Notes: generated by a model not told the origin, from the sequence alone. 64,000 bases of DNA from Gordonia jinghuaiqii (GCF_014041935.1 NZ_CP059491.1:3224001-3288000); one strand, 5' to 3'; counted from the first letter of the stretch, positions 36,571-46,352 are shown. Program-made: numbers and translations.

Positions 36571-37536
36571 ATGGCCGACACCCCTATCGGCGGGCCGCCG
36601 ACCACCGTCCTGATCAGCACCGGTGGCACGATCGCCGCGCAGACGACCGATGACGGCGCCGTACCCGCACTCGGAGCCGCGCAACTGTTGTCGACCACAC
36701 CGCGGTCGGACGCGGTGATCCGCAGCGTCGACCTGATGTCGGTGGACTCCTCGGCGATGACGGTGGCCGATCAGTTCGCCGTCGTGCGGGCGATCGCCGA
36801 CGCGCTCACCGATCCGACCGTCGCCGGAGTGGTGGTCACCCATGGCACCGACACGATGGAGGAGACCTCGTTCCTGGCCGACCTCTACGCCGTCGACGAC
36901 CGGCCGGTGGTGTTCACCGGCGCCCAACGACCCGCCGACGCACCCGACAGCGACGGCCCGGCAAACCTCGCGGCGGCACTCGCGACGATCGCCGATCCCG
37001 CGTCGCGCGGGCGCGGGGTGCTCGTGGTGGCGGGCGGGCGGGTGTTGTCCGCGCGTGGGTTGTTCAAGGTCTCGACGACCGATCCGGCGGCATTCGACTG
37101 TGTCTCGCCCGATCTGCCACGACGCGTCCTGGCCGAACCGATCCCGGTGGGCCGCACCGCCCGGGTCGACACCTTCGCCCTGTATCCGGGTGTGTCGCCG
37201 GGGCTGATCGCCGCGGCTGTCGCGCAGAACGCGGCCGGTCTGGTGCTGGCCGCGACCGGTTCGGGCAACACCCACCCGGACATCACCGCCGAGGTCGCCC
37301 TCGCCGTACAGCACGGTGTCACAGTGGTGGTCACGAGTCGCGTGCCCTACGGCGAGGTGTCGACCACTTACGGTGGCGGCGGTGGCGCCGTCGATCTGCA
37401 TCGTGCGGGTGCGATCGTGTCGCCGTGGCTGCGCGCACCTCAGGCCCGGATGGCGTTGATCGCCCTGCTGACGGCCGGATGCGACTGCGCCGAGATCGCC
37501 GGCTTCTTCGCACAGCCCGGCACACGAACGGACTGA
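36571..37536 (+). CDS. ansA: L-asparaginase (type I/II-like)
   Basis: 321 residues; hydrolyses L-asparagine to aspartate and ammonia. Both active-site threonine motifs are present: ISTGGTIAAQ near the start and VVTHGTDTMEETSFLA (~88). VVFTGAQRPADAPDSDGPANL follows. No signal peptide, so cytoplasmic. ATG at 36571 fits the family start better than the TTG at 36562. RBS is weak. Confidence 0.9.
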   Translation: MADTPIGGPPTTVLISTGGTIAAQTTDDGAVPALGAAQLLSTTPRSDAVIRSVDLMSVDSSAMTVADQFAVVRAIADALTDPTVAGVVVTHGTDTMEETSFLADLYAVDDRPVVFTGAQRPADAPDSDGPANLAAALATIADPASRGRGVLVVAGGRVLSARGLFKVSTTDPAAFDCVSPDLPRRVLAEPIPVGRTARVDTFALYPGVSPGLIAAAVAQNAAGLVLAATGSGNTHPDITAEVALAVQHGVTVVVTSRVPYGEVSTTYGGGGGAVDLHRAGAIVSPWLRAPQARMALIALLTAGCDCAEIAGFFAQPGTRTD

Positions 37537-37569
37537 GCGTCTTTCGACCGTTCGACGTTCGGCAGACAG

Positions 37570-39138
37570 TCAGTCGTCGGCGGCGAGGTCCCAGTCCAGG
37601 CTGTCGAGCGGGTCGGCCGGCCGCAGGGCGGGATCGTCGACGGCGAAGGTGCGGGTGCGGCCCGGTCCGGTGGTGCGGGTCTCGAACCGGACGGTCACCA
37701 CACCGTGCCCGCTGCCCTGGACCCAGCCGTGACCGTGCTCGGGATGGGTGACGTCCGCGCCGGGCCCGAAACGGCCCGCGGGCAGCGCGCTCCCCCCGGG
37801 AGAGAAGCGCGGGGGTTCACCGGTCGCGGCGTCGGCGGCGGAGTCCTCGACCGTCTCGGACACCTCGACGACGTCCGTGCCGGTCGTGATGGTCCCGGTC
37901 GAGGCGGTCCCTGTCGCGGTGTCCCCGGCCGCGGTGTCCCCGGCCGCGGTGTCCCTGGCCGCGGTGTCGTGGTGTGTGGTCTGCTCCCCCGGATCGCGGC
38001 CTGCCGCGTCGAGGTCGTCGAACAGGGCGTACTGCTGCACGGCGGTGAGTCCCGAATAACCCACGCCCACAAGACGAATGGCTCCGACCGTGCGTGGATC
38101 GAGCGCAAGTCTCTGAGCGGCGCGTTCGAGGTCGTCGAAGTCGGTCGTCGCGGCGGCGGTGGTCGCCGACCGCGTCAGGATCGACATGTCGGATCGTTTG
38201 AGTTTCAGCACGACGGTCCGCGCGCCGCGGCCGTCGGAGAGAAGGCGACGATGCGCATCCGTCGCGGCCTTCCGGATGGCGCGGCGCAGTTCGTCGAGCT
38301 CGACGATGTCCTCGGCGAAGGTCGACTCGGCGCTGATCTGCTTGGCCGAGGCCCGTTCGGCGACCGGCCGGTCGTCGATGCCGTGTGCGAGCCGGTGCAG
38401 GGCCGGTCCGACCGTGGCACCGAGGACCGAGGCCACCTCGATCGGTGACATCGCGGCGAGGTCGCCGATCGTCACGATTCCCAGGCGCGCCAACCGATCT
38501 CCCGACACCGGGCCGATACCCCACAGCTTCCGGACCGGCAGCGCATGGAGGAACTCGAGTTCACCCGACGGCGGGATCACCATTACGCCATCGGGTTTGG
38601 CCATGCCCGAGGCGATCTTGGCGAGCTGTTTGCCGCTGCCCAGCCCCACGGAGGCGGCGAGGCCCACCTCGGACCGGATTCGCGCGCGCAACGTCTCGGC
38701 GAACTCACGGGCCTGCGCCACGGTCGCGCCGGCCAGTTCGGCCGGTTCGGCGAAGGCCTCGTCGAAGGACAACGTCTCGATGACCGGGACCGCTTCTCGC
38801 ACAAGGGTGAACACCCTCTTGCTTACTTTGCTGTAGACCGATCCGCGCGGCGGGACGACGACGCCGCTGGGGCCGATCAACCGGCGGGCCTGATGCATGG
38901 GCATCGCCGACCCGGCGCCGAACACCCGCGCCTCATAGCTCGCACCGGCCACCACGCCGCGGCCACCCGAACCGCCGACGAGAACAGGCCGCCCACGCAA
39001 CGTGGGTCGCGTGAGTTGTTCGACGGAGGCGAAGAAGGCGTCCATGTCCAGGTGCATCACCCAGCGCGATCCGCGCTCGGCCTCCCCCGGTGCCGACGAA
39101 CCGTTTACGGGTGTCGGTTCGGACTCGGGGCGCAGCAC
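37570..39138 (-). CDS. dinB: DNA polymerase IV (Y family, DinB/DinX type)
   Basis: 522 residues. Palm/finger motifs [13 protein letters not shown] (~29) and [14 protein letters not shown] (~103, the catalytic Asp-Glu pair), [15 protein letters not shown] in the thumb, and a little-finger domain. After ~residue 375 comes a low-complexity linker of Asp-Thr-Ala repeats ([20 protein letters not shown]) and then a C-terminal module ([26 protein letters not shown]) also found at the end of mycobacterial DinX (Rv1537). No clear beta-clamp motif is visible to me. GTG start. Error-prone lesion bypass is the family role. Confidence 0.92.
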   Translation of the reverse strand: MLRPESEPTPVNGSSAPGEAERGSRWVMHLDMDAFFASVEQLTRPTLRGRPVLVGGSGGRGVVAGASYEARVFGAGSAMPMHQARRLIGPSGVVVPPRGSVYSKVSKRVFTLVREAVPVIETLSFDEAFAEPAELAGATVAQAREFAETLRARIRSEVGLAASVGLGSGKQLAKIASGMAKPDGVMVIPPSGELEFLHALPVRKLWGIGPVSGDRLARLGIVTIGDLAAMSPIEVASVLGATVGPALHRLAHGIDDRPVAERASAKQISAESTFAEDIVELDELRRAIRKAATDAHRRLLSDGRGARTVVLKLKRSDMSILTRSATTAAATTDFDDLERAAQRLALDPRTVGAIRLVGVGYSGLTAVQQYALFDDLDAAGRDPGEQTTHHDTAARDTAAGDTAAGDTATGTASTGTITTGTDVVEVSETVEDSAADAATGEPPRFSPGGSALPAGRFGPGADVTHPEHGHGWVQGSGHGVVTVRFETRTTGPGRTRTFAVDDPALRPADPLDSLDWDLAADD

Positions 39139-39165
39139 CCGTCCGAGTCTAGTGAGCGGCCGATC

Positions 39166-39618
39166 CTACCGAGCCGGGGTGACGGCGAAGACCGGGATCT
39201 GACTCGCATGGGCGGCGATCTCGGCGTCCGAGGCCGCGGTGCCCATCCCCTCGGGCAGGAACCGGCCGACCTCCCAGCCCCATGAGCGCAGGTACTGCCG
39301 GATGATCGGCGGCCGCAGAGCGGGATCGACCTCGGTCAGGGCGACGACACTGCGGCGTCGGCCGCGCCGGAGTTCGACCGTGTCGGCCACCCGTGCATTG
39401 CGGACCCACTGCGTGTTGCCGCGCGGCGAGACCAGATACTCCCCGCTGTCGGTTCGCAGCACGTTCACCGGCACACGCTGCGGCTCGCCGGTGCGTCGCC
39501 CGGCGACGGTGAGGGTCTGGGCCCCCGCCAGGTTCACCCCGGAATCTGCGAGCCGGCGGACGGCGCGGTTGAAGACGTTGTCGATGCCCCGTGGGGCCCG
39601 ATAGTGGGTGGTGGCCAT
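39166..39618 (-). CDS. Ddn-like deazaflavin (F420)-dependent nitroreductase-family protein
   Basis: 150 residues with the split-barrel pattern: TLTVAGRRTGEPQRVPVNVLRTDSGEYLVSPRGNTQWVRNARVADTVELRRGRR. The GR-(R/K)-(S/T)-G-x2-(R/L)-x2-P motif and the Gly-x-x-x-W-x2-N motif (GNTQWVRN) are those of the Ddn/F420H2-dependent reductase family. Substrate unknown. Divergent from a TetR gene with a strong palindrome between them, so it is probably that regulator's target. Confidence 0.82.
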   Translation of the reverse strand: MATTHYRAPRGIDNVFNRAVRRLADSGVNLAGAQTLTVAGRRTGEPQRVPVNVLRTDSGEYLVSPRGNTQWVRNARVADTVELRRGRRRSVVALTEVDPALRPPIIRQYLRSWGWEVGRFLPEGMGTAASDAEIAAHASQIPVFAVTPAR

Positions 39619-39647
39619 GATTCGCTGCGCTCTCTCGAGTCGGATTT

Positions 39648-39717
39648 TTCGAGAGCGGCGCTCTCGAAACCCAGTGTGCGCCGCTTGCCCGACTAAATCA
39701 AGAGCACCGCTCTCGAA
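39648..39717. promoter_or_regulatory. TetR operator pair between the Ddn-like gene and tetR
   Basis: Site 1 is a perfect dyad TTCGAGAGC-GGC-GCTCTCGAA (39648-39668). Site 2 is ATCAAGAGC-ACC-GCTCTCGAA (39697-39717, two mismatches). Centres are 49 bp apart. A half-site-like CTCTCGAG occurs at 39632-39639. Site 1 is 29 bp before the Ddn-like start and site 2 is 17 bp before tetR, so both genes are likely repressed. Confidence 0.78.
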
Positions 39718-39734
39718 TGTGAGAGGATCGGCGC

Positions 39735-40427
39735 ATGGCCCCTCCGCGAAGTCGCGCCGAGAACCGCGCGATGATGACCGACGAGATCCGGCGACTCGGC
39801 CGCGAACACCTCACGACCTACGGCGCGGCCGGGCTCTCACTGCGTGCCATCGCCCGCGACCTGGGCGTCGTCTCCTCGGCCGTCTATCGGTACGTGCCCA
39901 GCCGGGACGACCTGCTGACCCTGCTCGTGGTCGAGGCCTACACCGACATCTCCGACGCGATCGACGCGGCCGTCGACACGATCGAACCCTCGCGCCGGCG
40001 GGAGCGCCTCCGCGCCGCAGCCGCAGCCGCGAGGTCCTGGGCACTGGCCGATCGCGCGAGGTGGGCGCTCCTGTTCGGCAGCCCCGTCCCCGGGTACACC
40101 GCACCCGGCGACCAGACCATCGAACCCGGAACCCGCATTCCCGCGCTGCTCCTGCGCGAGTGCGGCGCCGCGTACGACGACGGCCTCCTCCGCACCGATC
40201 TCCCCACGCCCACAACCGAAGTCAGTGCCGACATGGCCGCGATCCGCGACGAGTTCGGCCTCGACACACCGGCCGCCGTACTGGCCGCGGCCACCACCCT
40301 GTGGGCGGTACTGATCGGCGCGATCAGCCTGGAGACCTTCGGCCAGTACGGAGTGGACACCTTCGAGCACACCGACGCCCTGTTCGACTTCCAGATCAAC
40401 CTGACGCTCGGCACCCTGTTCGCCTGA
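39735..40427 (+). CDS. TetR-family repressor with WHG-type C-terminal domain
   Basis: 230 residues. HTH near 35-55 (LSLRAIARDLGVVSSAVYRYVPSRDDLLTLL), then a C-terminal ligand domain with VLAAATTLWAVLIGAISLETFGQYG, typical of the WHG subgroup. RBS GAGAGG is eight bases before the ATG. The two GCTCTCGAA dyads in front suggest autorepression plus control of the divergent Ddn-like gene. Effector unknown. Confidence 0.85.
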   Translation: MAPPRSRAENRAMMTDEIRRLGREHLTTYGAAGLSLRAIARDLGVVSSAVYRYVPSRDDLLTLLVVEAYTDISDAIDAAVDTIEPSRRRERLRAAAAAARSWALADRARWALLFGSPVPGYTAPGDQTIEPGTRIPALLLRECGAAYDDGLLRTDLPTPTTEVSADMAAIRDEFGLDTPAAVLAAATTLWAVLIGAISLETFGQYGVDTFEHTDALFDFQINLTLGTLFA

Positions 40428-40494
40428 ACACGTACCCGGGTCCGATCCCCACGGGTCGACTCACCGCGGCGATCAGCGCGCGATCCGATCGCAC

Positions 40495-41400
40495 TCAGCG
40501 TGTGATGGACCGCGACCGTTCCACGGCGGTCAGCTTGTCGGGATTGCGCATCGCGTAGATGTGCCCGATGGTGCCGTCGACGATGTGGAAGGTGAAGGCG
40601 CCCTGCAGCCGCCCGTCGAAGTAGACCGCCAGTCCGGGTTCGTTGTTGAACACGGCGATCTCCGCGCGGTAATCCTCGAGCGTGCCCCCGAGGCGTCCGA
40701 AACCCATCAGCAGCCGGGCCACCTTGAGCGCACCGCTGACCGGTCGGCGCACGGCAGTCGCCTTGCCGCCGCTGTCCGCGGTGAACACGACATCGGGCGA
40801 CAGCATCGCCATCAGCGGCTCCACCTCGCCAGATCGCGCAGCGGCGAGAAACGCGTCGGCCACCGCGGTGGCGCGTGCGTGGTCCGCCGGCTCGAAACGA
40901 CAGCGGCGCGACTCGACGTGGGACCGCGCGCGGTGGGCGATCTGCCGCACCGTCGCCGCCGGTTTCGACACCATGTCGCCGATCTCGTCGTGGGAGAACC
41001 CGAACACCTCACGCAGGACGAACACGGCTCGCTCATCGGGGCCGAGTGATTCCAGCACGATCAGCATCGCCATCGAGACCGATTCGGCCAGAACCAGATC
41101 GTCGACGGGCTCGCGCACGTCGAGGAGGATCGGTTCGGGCAGCCACGGGCCCACATAGTCCTCCCGCCGCCGCGACCTGGACCGCAGCGCATTGAGCGCC
41201 TGCCGGGTGACCACTTTGGCGAGGTAGGACTTGGTGTCGGCGACGTCGTCGGCCGCCACCTCGGCCCATCGCAGGTAGCTGTCCTGGAGGACGTCGTCGG
41301 CGTCTGCCGCCGAGCCGAGGATCTCGTAGGCGACGGTGAACAGCAGCGGCCGGAGCTCGGCAAAGCGTGCGGCTTGCCGGTCGGGCTCGGCGCCGGTCAT
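40495..41400 (-). CDS. sigJ: ECF41-type sigma factor with SnoaL-like C-terminal domain (SigJ-like)
   Basis: 301 residues. Sigma-2 (LRPLLFTVAYEILGSAADADDVLQDSYLRW) and sigma-4 (LGPDERAVFVLREVFGFSHDEIGDMVSKPAATVRQIAHRAR) are joined by a linker with the ECF41 signature WLPEP. A ~110-residue SnoaL-like domain follows with the other two ECF41 marks, a DGGGR-like stretch (DSGGK) and NPDKL near the end. ECF41 factors have no anti-sigma factor; the C-terminal domain controls them. It lies 14 bp downstream of an oxidoreductase gene, the expected COE partner type. ATG at 41400 is preceded by GAGAGG. Confidence 0.9.
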   Translation of the reverse strand: MTGAEPDRQAARFAELRPLLFTVAYEILGSAADADDVLQDSYLRWAEVAADDVADTKSYLAKVVTRQALNALRSRSRRREDYVGPWLPEPILLDVREPVDDLVLAESVSMAMLIVLESLGPDERAVFVLREVFGFSHDEIGDMVSKPAATVRQIAHRARSHVESRRCRFEPADHARATAVADAFLAAARSGEVEPLMAMLSPDVVFTADSGGKATAVRRPVSGALKVARLLMGFGRLGGTLEDYRAEIAVFNNEPGLAVYFDGRLQGAFTFHIVDGTIGHIYAMRNPDKLTAVERSRSITR

Positions 41401-41414
41401 CGCTGTGCGGCCTC

Positions 41415-42722
41415 TCATCGGCGGGTCAGGTCCCGGTCGGCACTTGCGGGAGGGGAGGTCGCCACATCTGGCGCAGAACCCTGCGCCGCGGCTGGCCCGC
41501 CACCCCGCATCCACCGGAAGGCACCGGGCTTCTTCGACTCGCGGCGGATGTTCCACACCGTACCGCGGCACACCACCTCCTTGGCCAGAGCCGCGAGACG
41601 GCCGGTCACCACGACGGGGGCAGGCGAATCGTCGCGGCGGGTGAACTGCAGCGTCGCCGCCCGGCGACCGATCGACGTGCACTGGGCGACGAATGCCTGG
41701 TCGGCCTGCGCCACCGGTTCCCCGGCGACACGTGCGAGGACCACGTCGGCAGCCTGCGCGCCCAGCGGTTGCGCCGCTTGGCAACTCATCCGCACGGGCA
41801 GACCGTCGACCGCGATTGCATCACCCGCACCGACGATCCGGTCGTCGTCGACGCTGGTCAGCATGCGGTCGGTGCGCAACCTGCCGATGGCGTCGGTGGT
41901 CAGGCCGCTGTCGGCCGCGAGCGCGGGCGCCTCGAACCCGGTGGCGAGGATGGTGATCGCGCTGGGCAGCACCCGGGACTCCCCGGCGTCGGCCACGGTC
42001 ACCGTCGCCGAGGTGATGTCGACGACCCGGCCGTGTTCGAACACCTCGACCCCGACCCGGCCGAGCTGGGCCAGGGTGGCGCGTCGTGCGCGGTTCCCGA
42101 CCGACCCGGCGATGGTGCCGCCGCAGACCAGGCGGACCGGGCGGCCCCGTTCGGCCAGCTCGGCGGCGAGTTCGACGCCGGTGAGCCCGCCGCCGACCAC
42201 CGTGACCGACTCACCGGCCGGTGTTCTCCCGAGGTGTCGGCGCAGACGTTGCGCCGCATCCCAGTCCGCGACCGGAAAGCCGTGGTCCGCAGCGCCGGGG
42301 ATCACCGACACCGCATGCCTGGTTCCGACCGCGACGATCAGATGGTCGTAGTCGAGAGAGGTCCCCGCCGCCAGGTGCACGCGACGGGCCGGCGCGTCGA
42401 TCCGGGTCGCGGAGTCGACGACGATGCGGATCCCGTCGGCGAGCAGATGATCGAATCCCACCTGCGGCTGCCCGGTCCGCGCCGCCCACTGGTGCAGCCG
42501 GATGCGTTGGACGAAGAACGGCTGCGGGTTGACCACGGTCACGTGGATGTGCGGGTTGCTCCGGAGCCGGTTGGCTGCCATCGCACCGGCATATCCGGCG
42601 CCGAGGACGATCACGTGGACGCTCCGCGGGTCGCGGTGTGTCGTGTTCTGAGAAGTCGTGTGTCGGGGGGTGGTGTCTGGTGTTGTGGTGTCTGGGGTTG
42701 TGGTGTCTCGGGTGGTCATCAC
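41415..42722 (-). CDS. FAD-dependent pyridine nucleotide-disulfide/NDH-2-like oxidoreductase (ECF41 partner)
   Basis: 435 residues. FAD-binding motif VIVLGAGYAGAMAANRL (~37), second Rossmann motif VTVVGGGLTGVELAAEL (~170) and the FAD-closing ILATGFEAPALA and GAGDAIAV stretches. It resembles type II NADH dehydrogenases and related carotenoid/ferredoxin-type reductases; no redox-active CxxC pair is seen. The N-terminus has a Thr/Asp/Pro repeat (TTTPDTTTPDTTP) outside the fold. First gene of a two-gene operon with the ECF41 sigma factor. GTG at 42722 or ATG at 42719 could start, both after AAGGA. Confidence 0.85.
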   Translation of the reverse strand: MMTTRDTTTPDTTTPDTTPRHTTSQNTTHRDPRSVHVIVLGAGYAGAMAANRLRSNPHIHVTVVNPQPFFVQRIRLHQWAARTGQPQVGFDHLLADGIRIVVDSATRIDAPARRVHLAAGTSLDYDHLIVAVGTRHAVSVIPGAADHGFPVADWDAAQRLRRHLGRTPAGESVTVVGGGLTGVELAAELAERGRPVRLVCGGTIAGSVGNRARRATLAQLGRVGVEVFEHGRVVDITSATVTVADAGESRVLPSAITILATGFEAPALAADSGLTTDAIGRLRTDRMLTSVDDDRIVGAGDAIAVDGLPVRMSCQAAQPLGAQAADVVLARVAGEPVAQADQAFVAQCTSIGRRAATLQFTRRDDSPAPVVVTGRLAALAKEVVCRGTVWNIRRESKKPGAFRWMRGGGPAAAQGSAPDVATSPPASADRDLTRR

Positions 42723-42730
42723 TGGTCCTT

Positions 42731-42785
42731 CCGCCGGTGTCTCGAGGGTCTACCTCAAGACACCGGCGGACGCGCAGGTGTGACA
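42731..42785 (-). promoter_or_regulatory. Candidate ECF41 promoter overlapping a 12-bp inverted repeat
   Basis: On the minus strand TGTCACA (42779-42785) matches the reported ECF41 -35, and TGTC (42759-42762), 16 bases further on, is one base from the -10 CGTC. The -10 falls in a perfect inverted repeat: CCGCCGGTGTCT (42731-42742) and its complement (42758-42769), 15-base loop. The repeat may serve as the ileS terminator or as a hairpin at the start of the oxidoreductase mRNA. Confidence 0.6.
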
Positions 42786-42803
42786 ACGCCCCCGATTCCG
42801 GTG

Positions 42804-45800
42804 CTAGCCCGCCTTCGCGACGTCGGCGGTCACGCCGTCACCGAGCTCGATGGCGGCCGGGCCCCCGTCGGCGGTGACGTCGAACTGCACCGCGAGCACC
42901 TCACCGGCGATCAACCCGGCGTGTGTCTGCGCCCAGTCGAGGCGTTCGGCGGGAACCACCAGGCGCACCGTGATCCGGTCGGACACGTCGAGCCCCAGGT
43001 TGCGTCGCGCATCCTGCAGCTCACGCACGCGGTCCTTCGCCCAGCCCTCCGCCTCGAGCTCGGGAGTGACGGTGGTGTCGAGCACCACGAGTCCGGCGCC
43101 GCCGGGCAGCTCGGCGGTGGAATCCGGCTCGACGGCGACCAGGCGGCGGGTGAACTCGCCGTCGTGCAGCTCGATGCCGTCGGCCACGACGACCTCGGTG
43201 CCGTCGGCGCCGGTCTGCACCGACCAGTTGCCCGACTTCACTGCCTTGATCGCCCGCTGCACGTCCTTGCCGAGGCGCGGCCCGGCCGCACGCGCGTTGA
43301 CGACGATCTCGTAGCGCCCGTACTGGCTGGCGTCGGTCGCCAGGGTGACCGACTTGACGTTCATCTCGTCTTTCACCAGGTCGACGAACGGCTCGAGGTC
43401 CGCGGCCGTCGCCGACGCGACGGTGAGGCCCTGCAATGGCAGACGGACGCGCAGCTTGTTGGCCTTGCGGACGCTCGACGCCGTCGAGCACACCGCCTGG
43501 ACCTGATCCATCGCGCTCACCAGGTCGGCGTCGGCGGGCAGCTCGTCCGCGGTCGGCCAGTCCGTCAGATGCACCGAACGCTCGCCGGTGAGACCGCGCC
43601 AGATGGCCTCGGTCGCCAGCGGCAGCAGCGGGGACGCCAGACGGCACGCGACCTCGAGGACCGTGTACAGGGTGTCGAAGGCGTCGGAGTCATCGTCCTG
43701 CCCCGCCCAGAACCGTGCTCGCGAACGCCGCACGTACCAGTTGGTCAGCGATTCGACGAACTCACGGAACGCATCACAGGCGCCGGCGATGTCGTAGACG
43801 TCGAGCGACTCGGTCATCGAGTCGCGGGTGGTCGCCAGCTTGGCCAGGATGTAGCGGTCCAGCACGTTGGTGGAATCGGTCCGCCAGGTCGCCGGACGCT
43901 CGGCGTAGAGCTGCAGGAAGCTGTATGCGTTCCACAGCGGCAGCAGCGCCTGCCGGACACCTTCGCGGATGCCGCGTTCGGTGACCACGAGGTTTCCGCC
44001 ACGCAGGATCGGCGACGCCATCAGGAACCATCGCATGGCGTCGGACCCGTCGCGGTCGAAGACCTCGTTGACATCGGGGTAGTTGCGCTTGGACTTCGAC
44101 ATCTTCTGACCATCGTCGCCCAGAACGATGCCGTGCGCGGCAACGGTTTTGAACGCCGGACGATCGAAGAGGGCCGTGGCCAGCACATGCATGGTGTAGA
44201 ACCAGCCGCGCGTCTGACCGTTGTACTCGACGATGAAGTCACCCGGATTGTGCGCCGGTTCGCCCGCCGAGTCGCCGCCGGCCGGGTCACTGCCGTCGAA
44301 CCAGTCCTGGTTCTCGAACGGGTAATGCACCTGCGCGTAGGGCATCGATCCCGACTCGAACCAGCAGTCGAGCACCTCGGGAACCCGGCGCATTGTCGAA
44401 TTCCCGCTCGGGTCATCGGGATTGGGGCGGGTGAGTTCGTCGATGTACGGGCGGTGCAGATTGTCCGGGCGTACCCCGAAGTCACGCTCGAGCTCGTCGA
44501 GCGAACCGTAGACGTCGATGCGCGGATGTTCCGGATCGTCGGAGATCCAGACCGGAAGCGGCGCACCCCAATAGCGGTTACGGCTGATGTTCCAGTCGCG
44601 GGCACCCTCCAGCCACTTGCCGAACTGTCCGTCGCGGATGTGTTCGGGCACCCAGGTGATCTGCTTGTTGAGCTCCACCATGCGGTCACGGAACTGGGTC
44701 ACGGCGACGAACCACGACGGCACGGCCATGTAGATCAGCGGCTGTCCCGATCGCCACGAGTGCGGGTAGGAGTGCTCGATGGTCTCGTGACGCAGGATCC
44801 GGCCGGTTGCCTTGAGGTCCTTGATGATCACCGGGTTGGCGTCGAAGACCATCTGCCCCTCGTACGGCGGCACCTGCGAGGTGAAACGGCCGCCGGGGTC
44901 GAGCGGCTGGACCACCTCGATGCCGTTGGCCGTCGCGAGATCCATGTCCTCTTCGCCGAAAGCCGGTGCGAGGTGGACGATTCCGGTGCCGCTGTCGGTG
45001 GTCACGTAGTCGCCCAACAGTACCCGATGCGAATTCGGATGTCCGGCGAAGAAGTCGAACGGCGGTGAGTAGGACAGATCGGCCAGGTCCGCACCGCGGT
45101 ACGTGCCGACAACCTCTGGGTCGGCGATCTCCTTGGAGTAGGCGCCGAGGAGAGCCTCGGCGAGGAGGTACTCCTGGCCGTCGGCGGCCTTGACGTGAAC
45201 GTAGGTGACGTCGGGGTTCACCGCGATCGCGAGGTTCGACGGCAGCGTCCACGGCGTCGTCGTCCAGATCAGGGCGTTGACACCGTCGAGCGAGGCGAGC
45301 GGGCCGTCGGGCACCTTCAGCGGCATCGTGACGGTGACCGCCGGGTCCTGCCGCATGCGGTAGGCGTCGTCGAGCTTGGACTCCTGGTTCGACAACGGCG
45401 TCTGCTCGTACCAGCTGTAGGGCAGCACGCGGTAGCCCTGGTAGATCAGGCCTTTGTCGTAGAGCGCCTTGAACGCCCACATCACCGACTCCATGAAGTC
45501 GAGGTCGAGCGTCTTGTAGTCGTTGTCGAAGTCGACCCAGCGCGCCTGGCGGGTCACGTACTCGCGCCACTCACCGGTGTAGCGGAGCACCGAGTCGCGG
45601 CAGTACTCGTTGAACTTCTCCATGCCCATCTTCTCGATCTCCGACTTGTCGGTGATCCCGAGCTGGCGTTCGGCCTCGAGTTCGGCGGGCAGACCGTGTG
45701 TGTCCCAGCCGAATCGACGATCGACCTTCTTGCCCAGCATGGTCTGGTACCGCGGTACCACATCCTTGACGTACCCGGTCAGCAGATGGCCGTAGTGCGG

Positions 45801-46007
45801 GAGGCCGTTGGCGAAGGGAGGACCGTCGTAGAAGACGAACTCCTCGGCGTCGGCGCGATTGGCGATCGACGCGGCGAAAGTCGAATCGGACTCCCAGTAC
45901 TGCAGGACATGTTGCTCGACAGACGGGAAGTCAGGGGCGCTACGCCCGGTGCCCCCGGTCATGTCGACCTTCGGATACACCCGTCCGGTGTCGGTCGCGT
46001 CGCTCAC
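42804..46007 (-). CDS. ileS: Isoleucyl-tRNA synthetase, eukaryotic-like type
   Basis: 1067 residues, class Ia synthetase. HIGH-type motif [13 protein letters not shown] (~69), [12 protein letters not shown] (~635), an editing domain between them, and a C-terminal half without the zinc-finger cysteines of bacterial-type IleRS. The overall pattern ([35 protein letters not shown]) is that of the eukaryotic-like IleRS often linked to mupirocin tolerance. GTG start with GAGGAG seven bases upstream; a T-box leader precedes it. Confidence 0.96.
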   Translation of the reverse strand: MSDATDTGRVYPKVDMTGGTGRSAPDFPSVEQHVLQYWESDSTFAASIANRADAEEFVFYDGPPFANGLPHYGHLLTGYVKDVVPRYQTMLGKKVDRRFGWDTHGLPAELEAERQLGITDKSEIEKMGMEKFNEYCRDSVLRYTGEWREYVTRQARWVDFDNDYKTLDLDFMESVMWAFKALYDKGLIYQGYRVLPYSWYEQTPLSNQESKLDDAYRMRQDPAVTVTMPLKVPDGPLASLDGVNALIWTTTPWTLPSNLAIAVNPDVTYVHVKAADGQEYLLAEALLGAYSKEIADPEVVGTYRGADLADLSYSPPFDFFAGHPNSHRVLLGDYVTTDSGTGIVHLAPAFGEEDMDLATANGIEVVQPLDPGGRFTSQVPPYEGQMVFDANPVIIKDLKATGRILRHETIEHSYPHSWRSGQPLIYMAVPSWFVAVTQFRDRMVELNKQITWVPEHIRDGQFGKWLEGARDWNISRNRYWGAPLPVWISDDPEHPRIDVYGSLDELERDFGVRPDNLHRPYIDELTRPNPDDPSGNSTMRRVPEVLDCWFESGSMPYAQVHYPFENQDWFDGSDPAGGDSAGEPAHNPGDFIVEYNGQTRGWFYTMHVLATALFDRPAFKTVAAHGIVLGDDGQKMSKSKRNYPDVNEVFDRDGSDAMRWFLMASPILRGGNLVVTERGIREGVRQALLPLWNAYSFLQLYAERPATWRTDSTNVLDRYILAKLATTRDSMTESLDVYDIAGACDAFREFVESLTNWYVRRSRARFWAGQDDDSDAFDTLYTVLEVACRLASPLLPLATEAIWRGLTGERSVHLTDWPTADELPADADLVSAMDQVQAVCSTASSVRKANKLRVRLPLQGLTVASATAADLEPFVDLVKDEMNVKSVTLATDASQYGRYEIVVNARAAGPRLGKDVQRAIKAVKSGNWSVQTGADGTEVVVADGIELHDGEFTRRLVAVEPDSTAELPGGAGLVVLDTTVTPELEAEGWAKDRVRELQDARRNLGLDVSDRITVRLVVPAERLDWAQTHAGLIAGEVLAVQFDVTADGGPAAIELGDGVTADVAKAG

Positions 46008-46272
46008 GGCTCGTCTCCTCGTGCCTGGTGATGTCTCTCCTCGGCACGGGGACGCACACCGGAGGTCTGCGCGGTACCACCCCGCTTGCGCCGGAAGAAT
46101 CCGACGCCACTCATCGAATCGCGACGGCCTGCGCCGTTCGATCCTGCGGCTGTGACGGGCCGCGCCCGCCCGGTTCTACTGAGAGCACCGGCGGGTGTCG
46201 GCTCTGAGAGGAGCGGACGTGGCGGGTGCTCTGTTCTTCCGGGTGCTCCCCGGTGATGGCCGGATCTACGCG
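46008..46272 (-). promoter_or_regulatory. T-box riboswitch leader of ileS (translational type)
   Basis: On the minus strand the leader contains GGGGTGGTACCGCG (core T-box TGGTACC in 46071-46080), the element whose bulge pairs with the CCA end of uncharged tRNA. Near the 5' end CCGG-CCATCA-CCGG forms a short hairpin with the Ile codon ATC in its loop (46257-46255), followed by GGGGAGC and GGAAGAACAG, as in the ultrashort stem I ileS leaders of mycobacteria and nocardiae. The Shine-Dalgarno GAGGAG lies ~50 bases after the T-box and could be masked by ACCTCC, so control is probably of translation. Uncharged tRNA-Ile would raise IleRS synthesis. Confidence 0.87.
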
Positions 46273-46278
46273 AGGACC

Positions 46279-46284
46279 AGTGTA
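46279..46284 (-). promoter_or_regulatory. -10 element for the ileS T-box transcript
   Basis: TACACT on the minus strand, placing the start of transcription near 46272, just before the T-box stem I. No good -35 is seen; it would fall in the hairpin at 46291-46327. Confidence 0.5.
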
Positions 46285-46290
46285 GCGAGC

Positions 46291-46327
46291 GCACTCCCGG
46301 ACAAGCCAACGGGTTGTCCCGGAGTGC
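46291..46327. terminator. Hairpin after the Pro/Gln-rich membrane protein gene
   Basis: GCACTCCCGGACAA (46291-46304) pairs with TTGTCCCGGAGTGC (46314-46327) over 14 bp with one mismatch and a nine-base loop. It lies 26 bp after the stop of the gene that ends at 46353 and directly before the ileS promoter, so it probably insulates ileS. No T-tract. Confidence 0.65.
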
Positions 46328-46352
46328 CCCCGATCGCAGGTCGGTCAGTCGG

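Noticed and set aside
42771..42785. Exact ECF41 -10 CGTC closer to TGTCACA
   Set aside because: A CGTC lies only six bases from the -35, too close. The TGTC at 16 bases fits the spacing better.
41367..45068. A 1233-codon open frame on the plus strand, antisense to ileS and the oxidoreductase
   Set aside because: It is a by-product of GC-rich codon bias in the genes opposite. Composition is Arg/Val/Asp-rich with no recognisable domain, and the minus-strand genes are certain.
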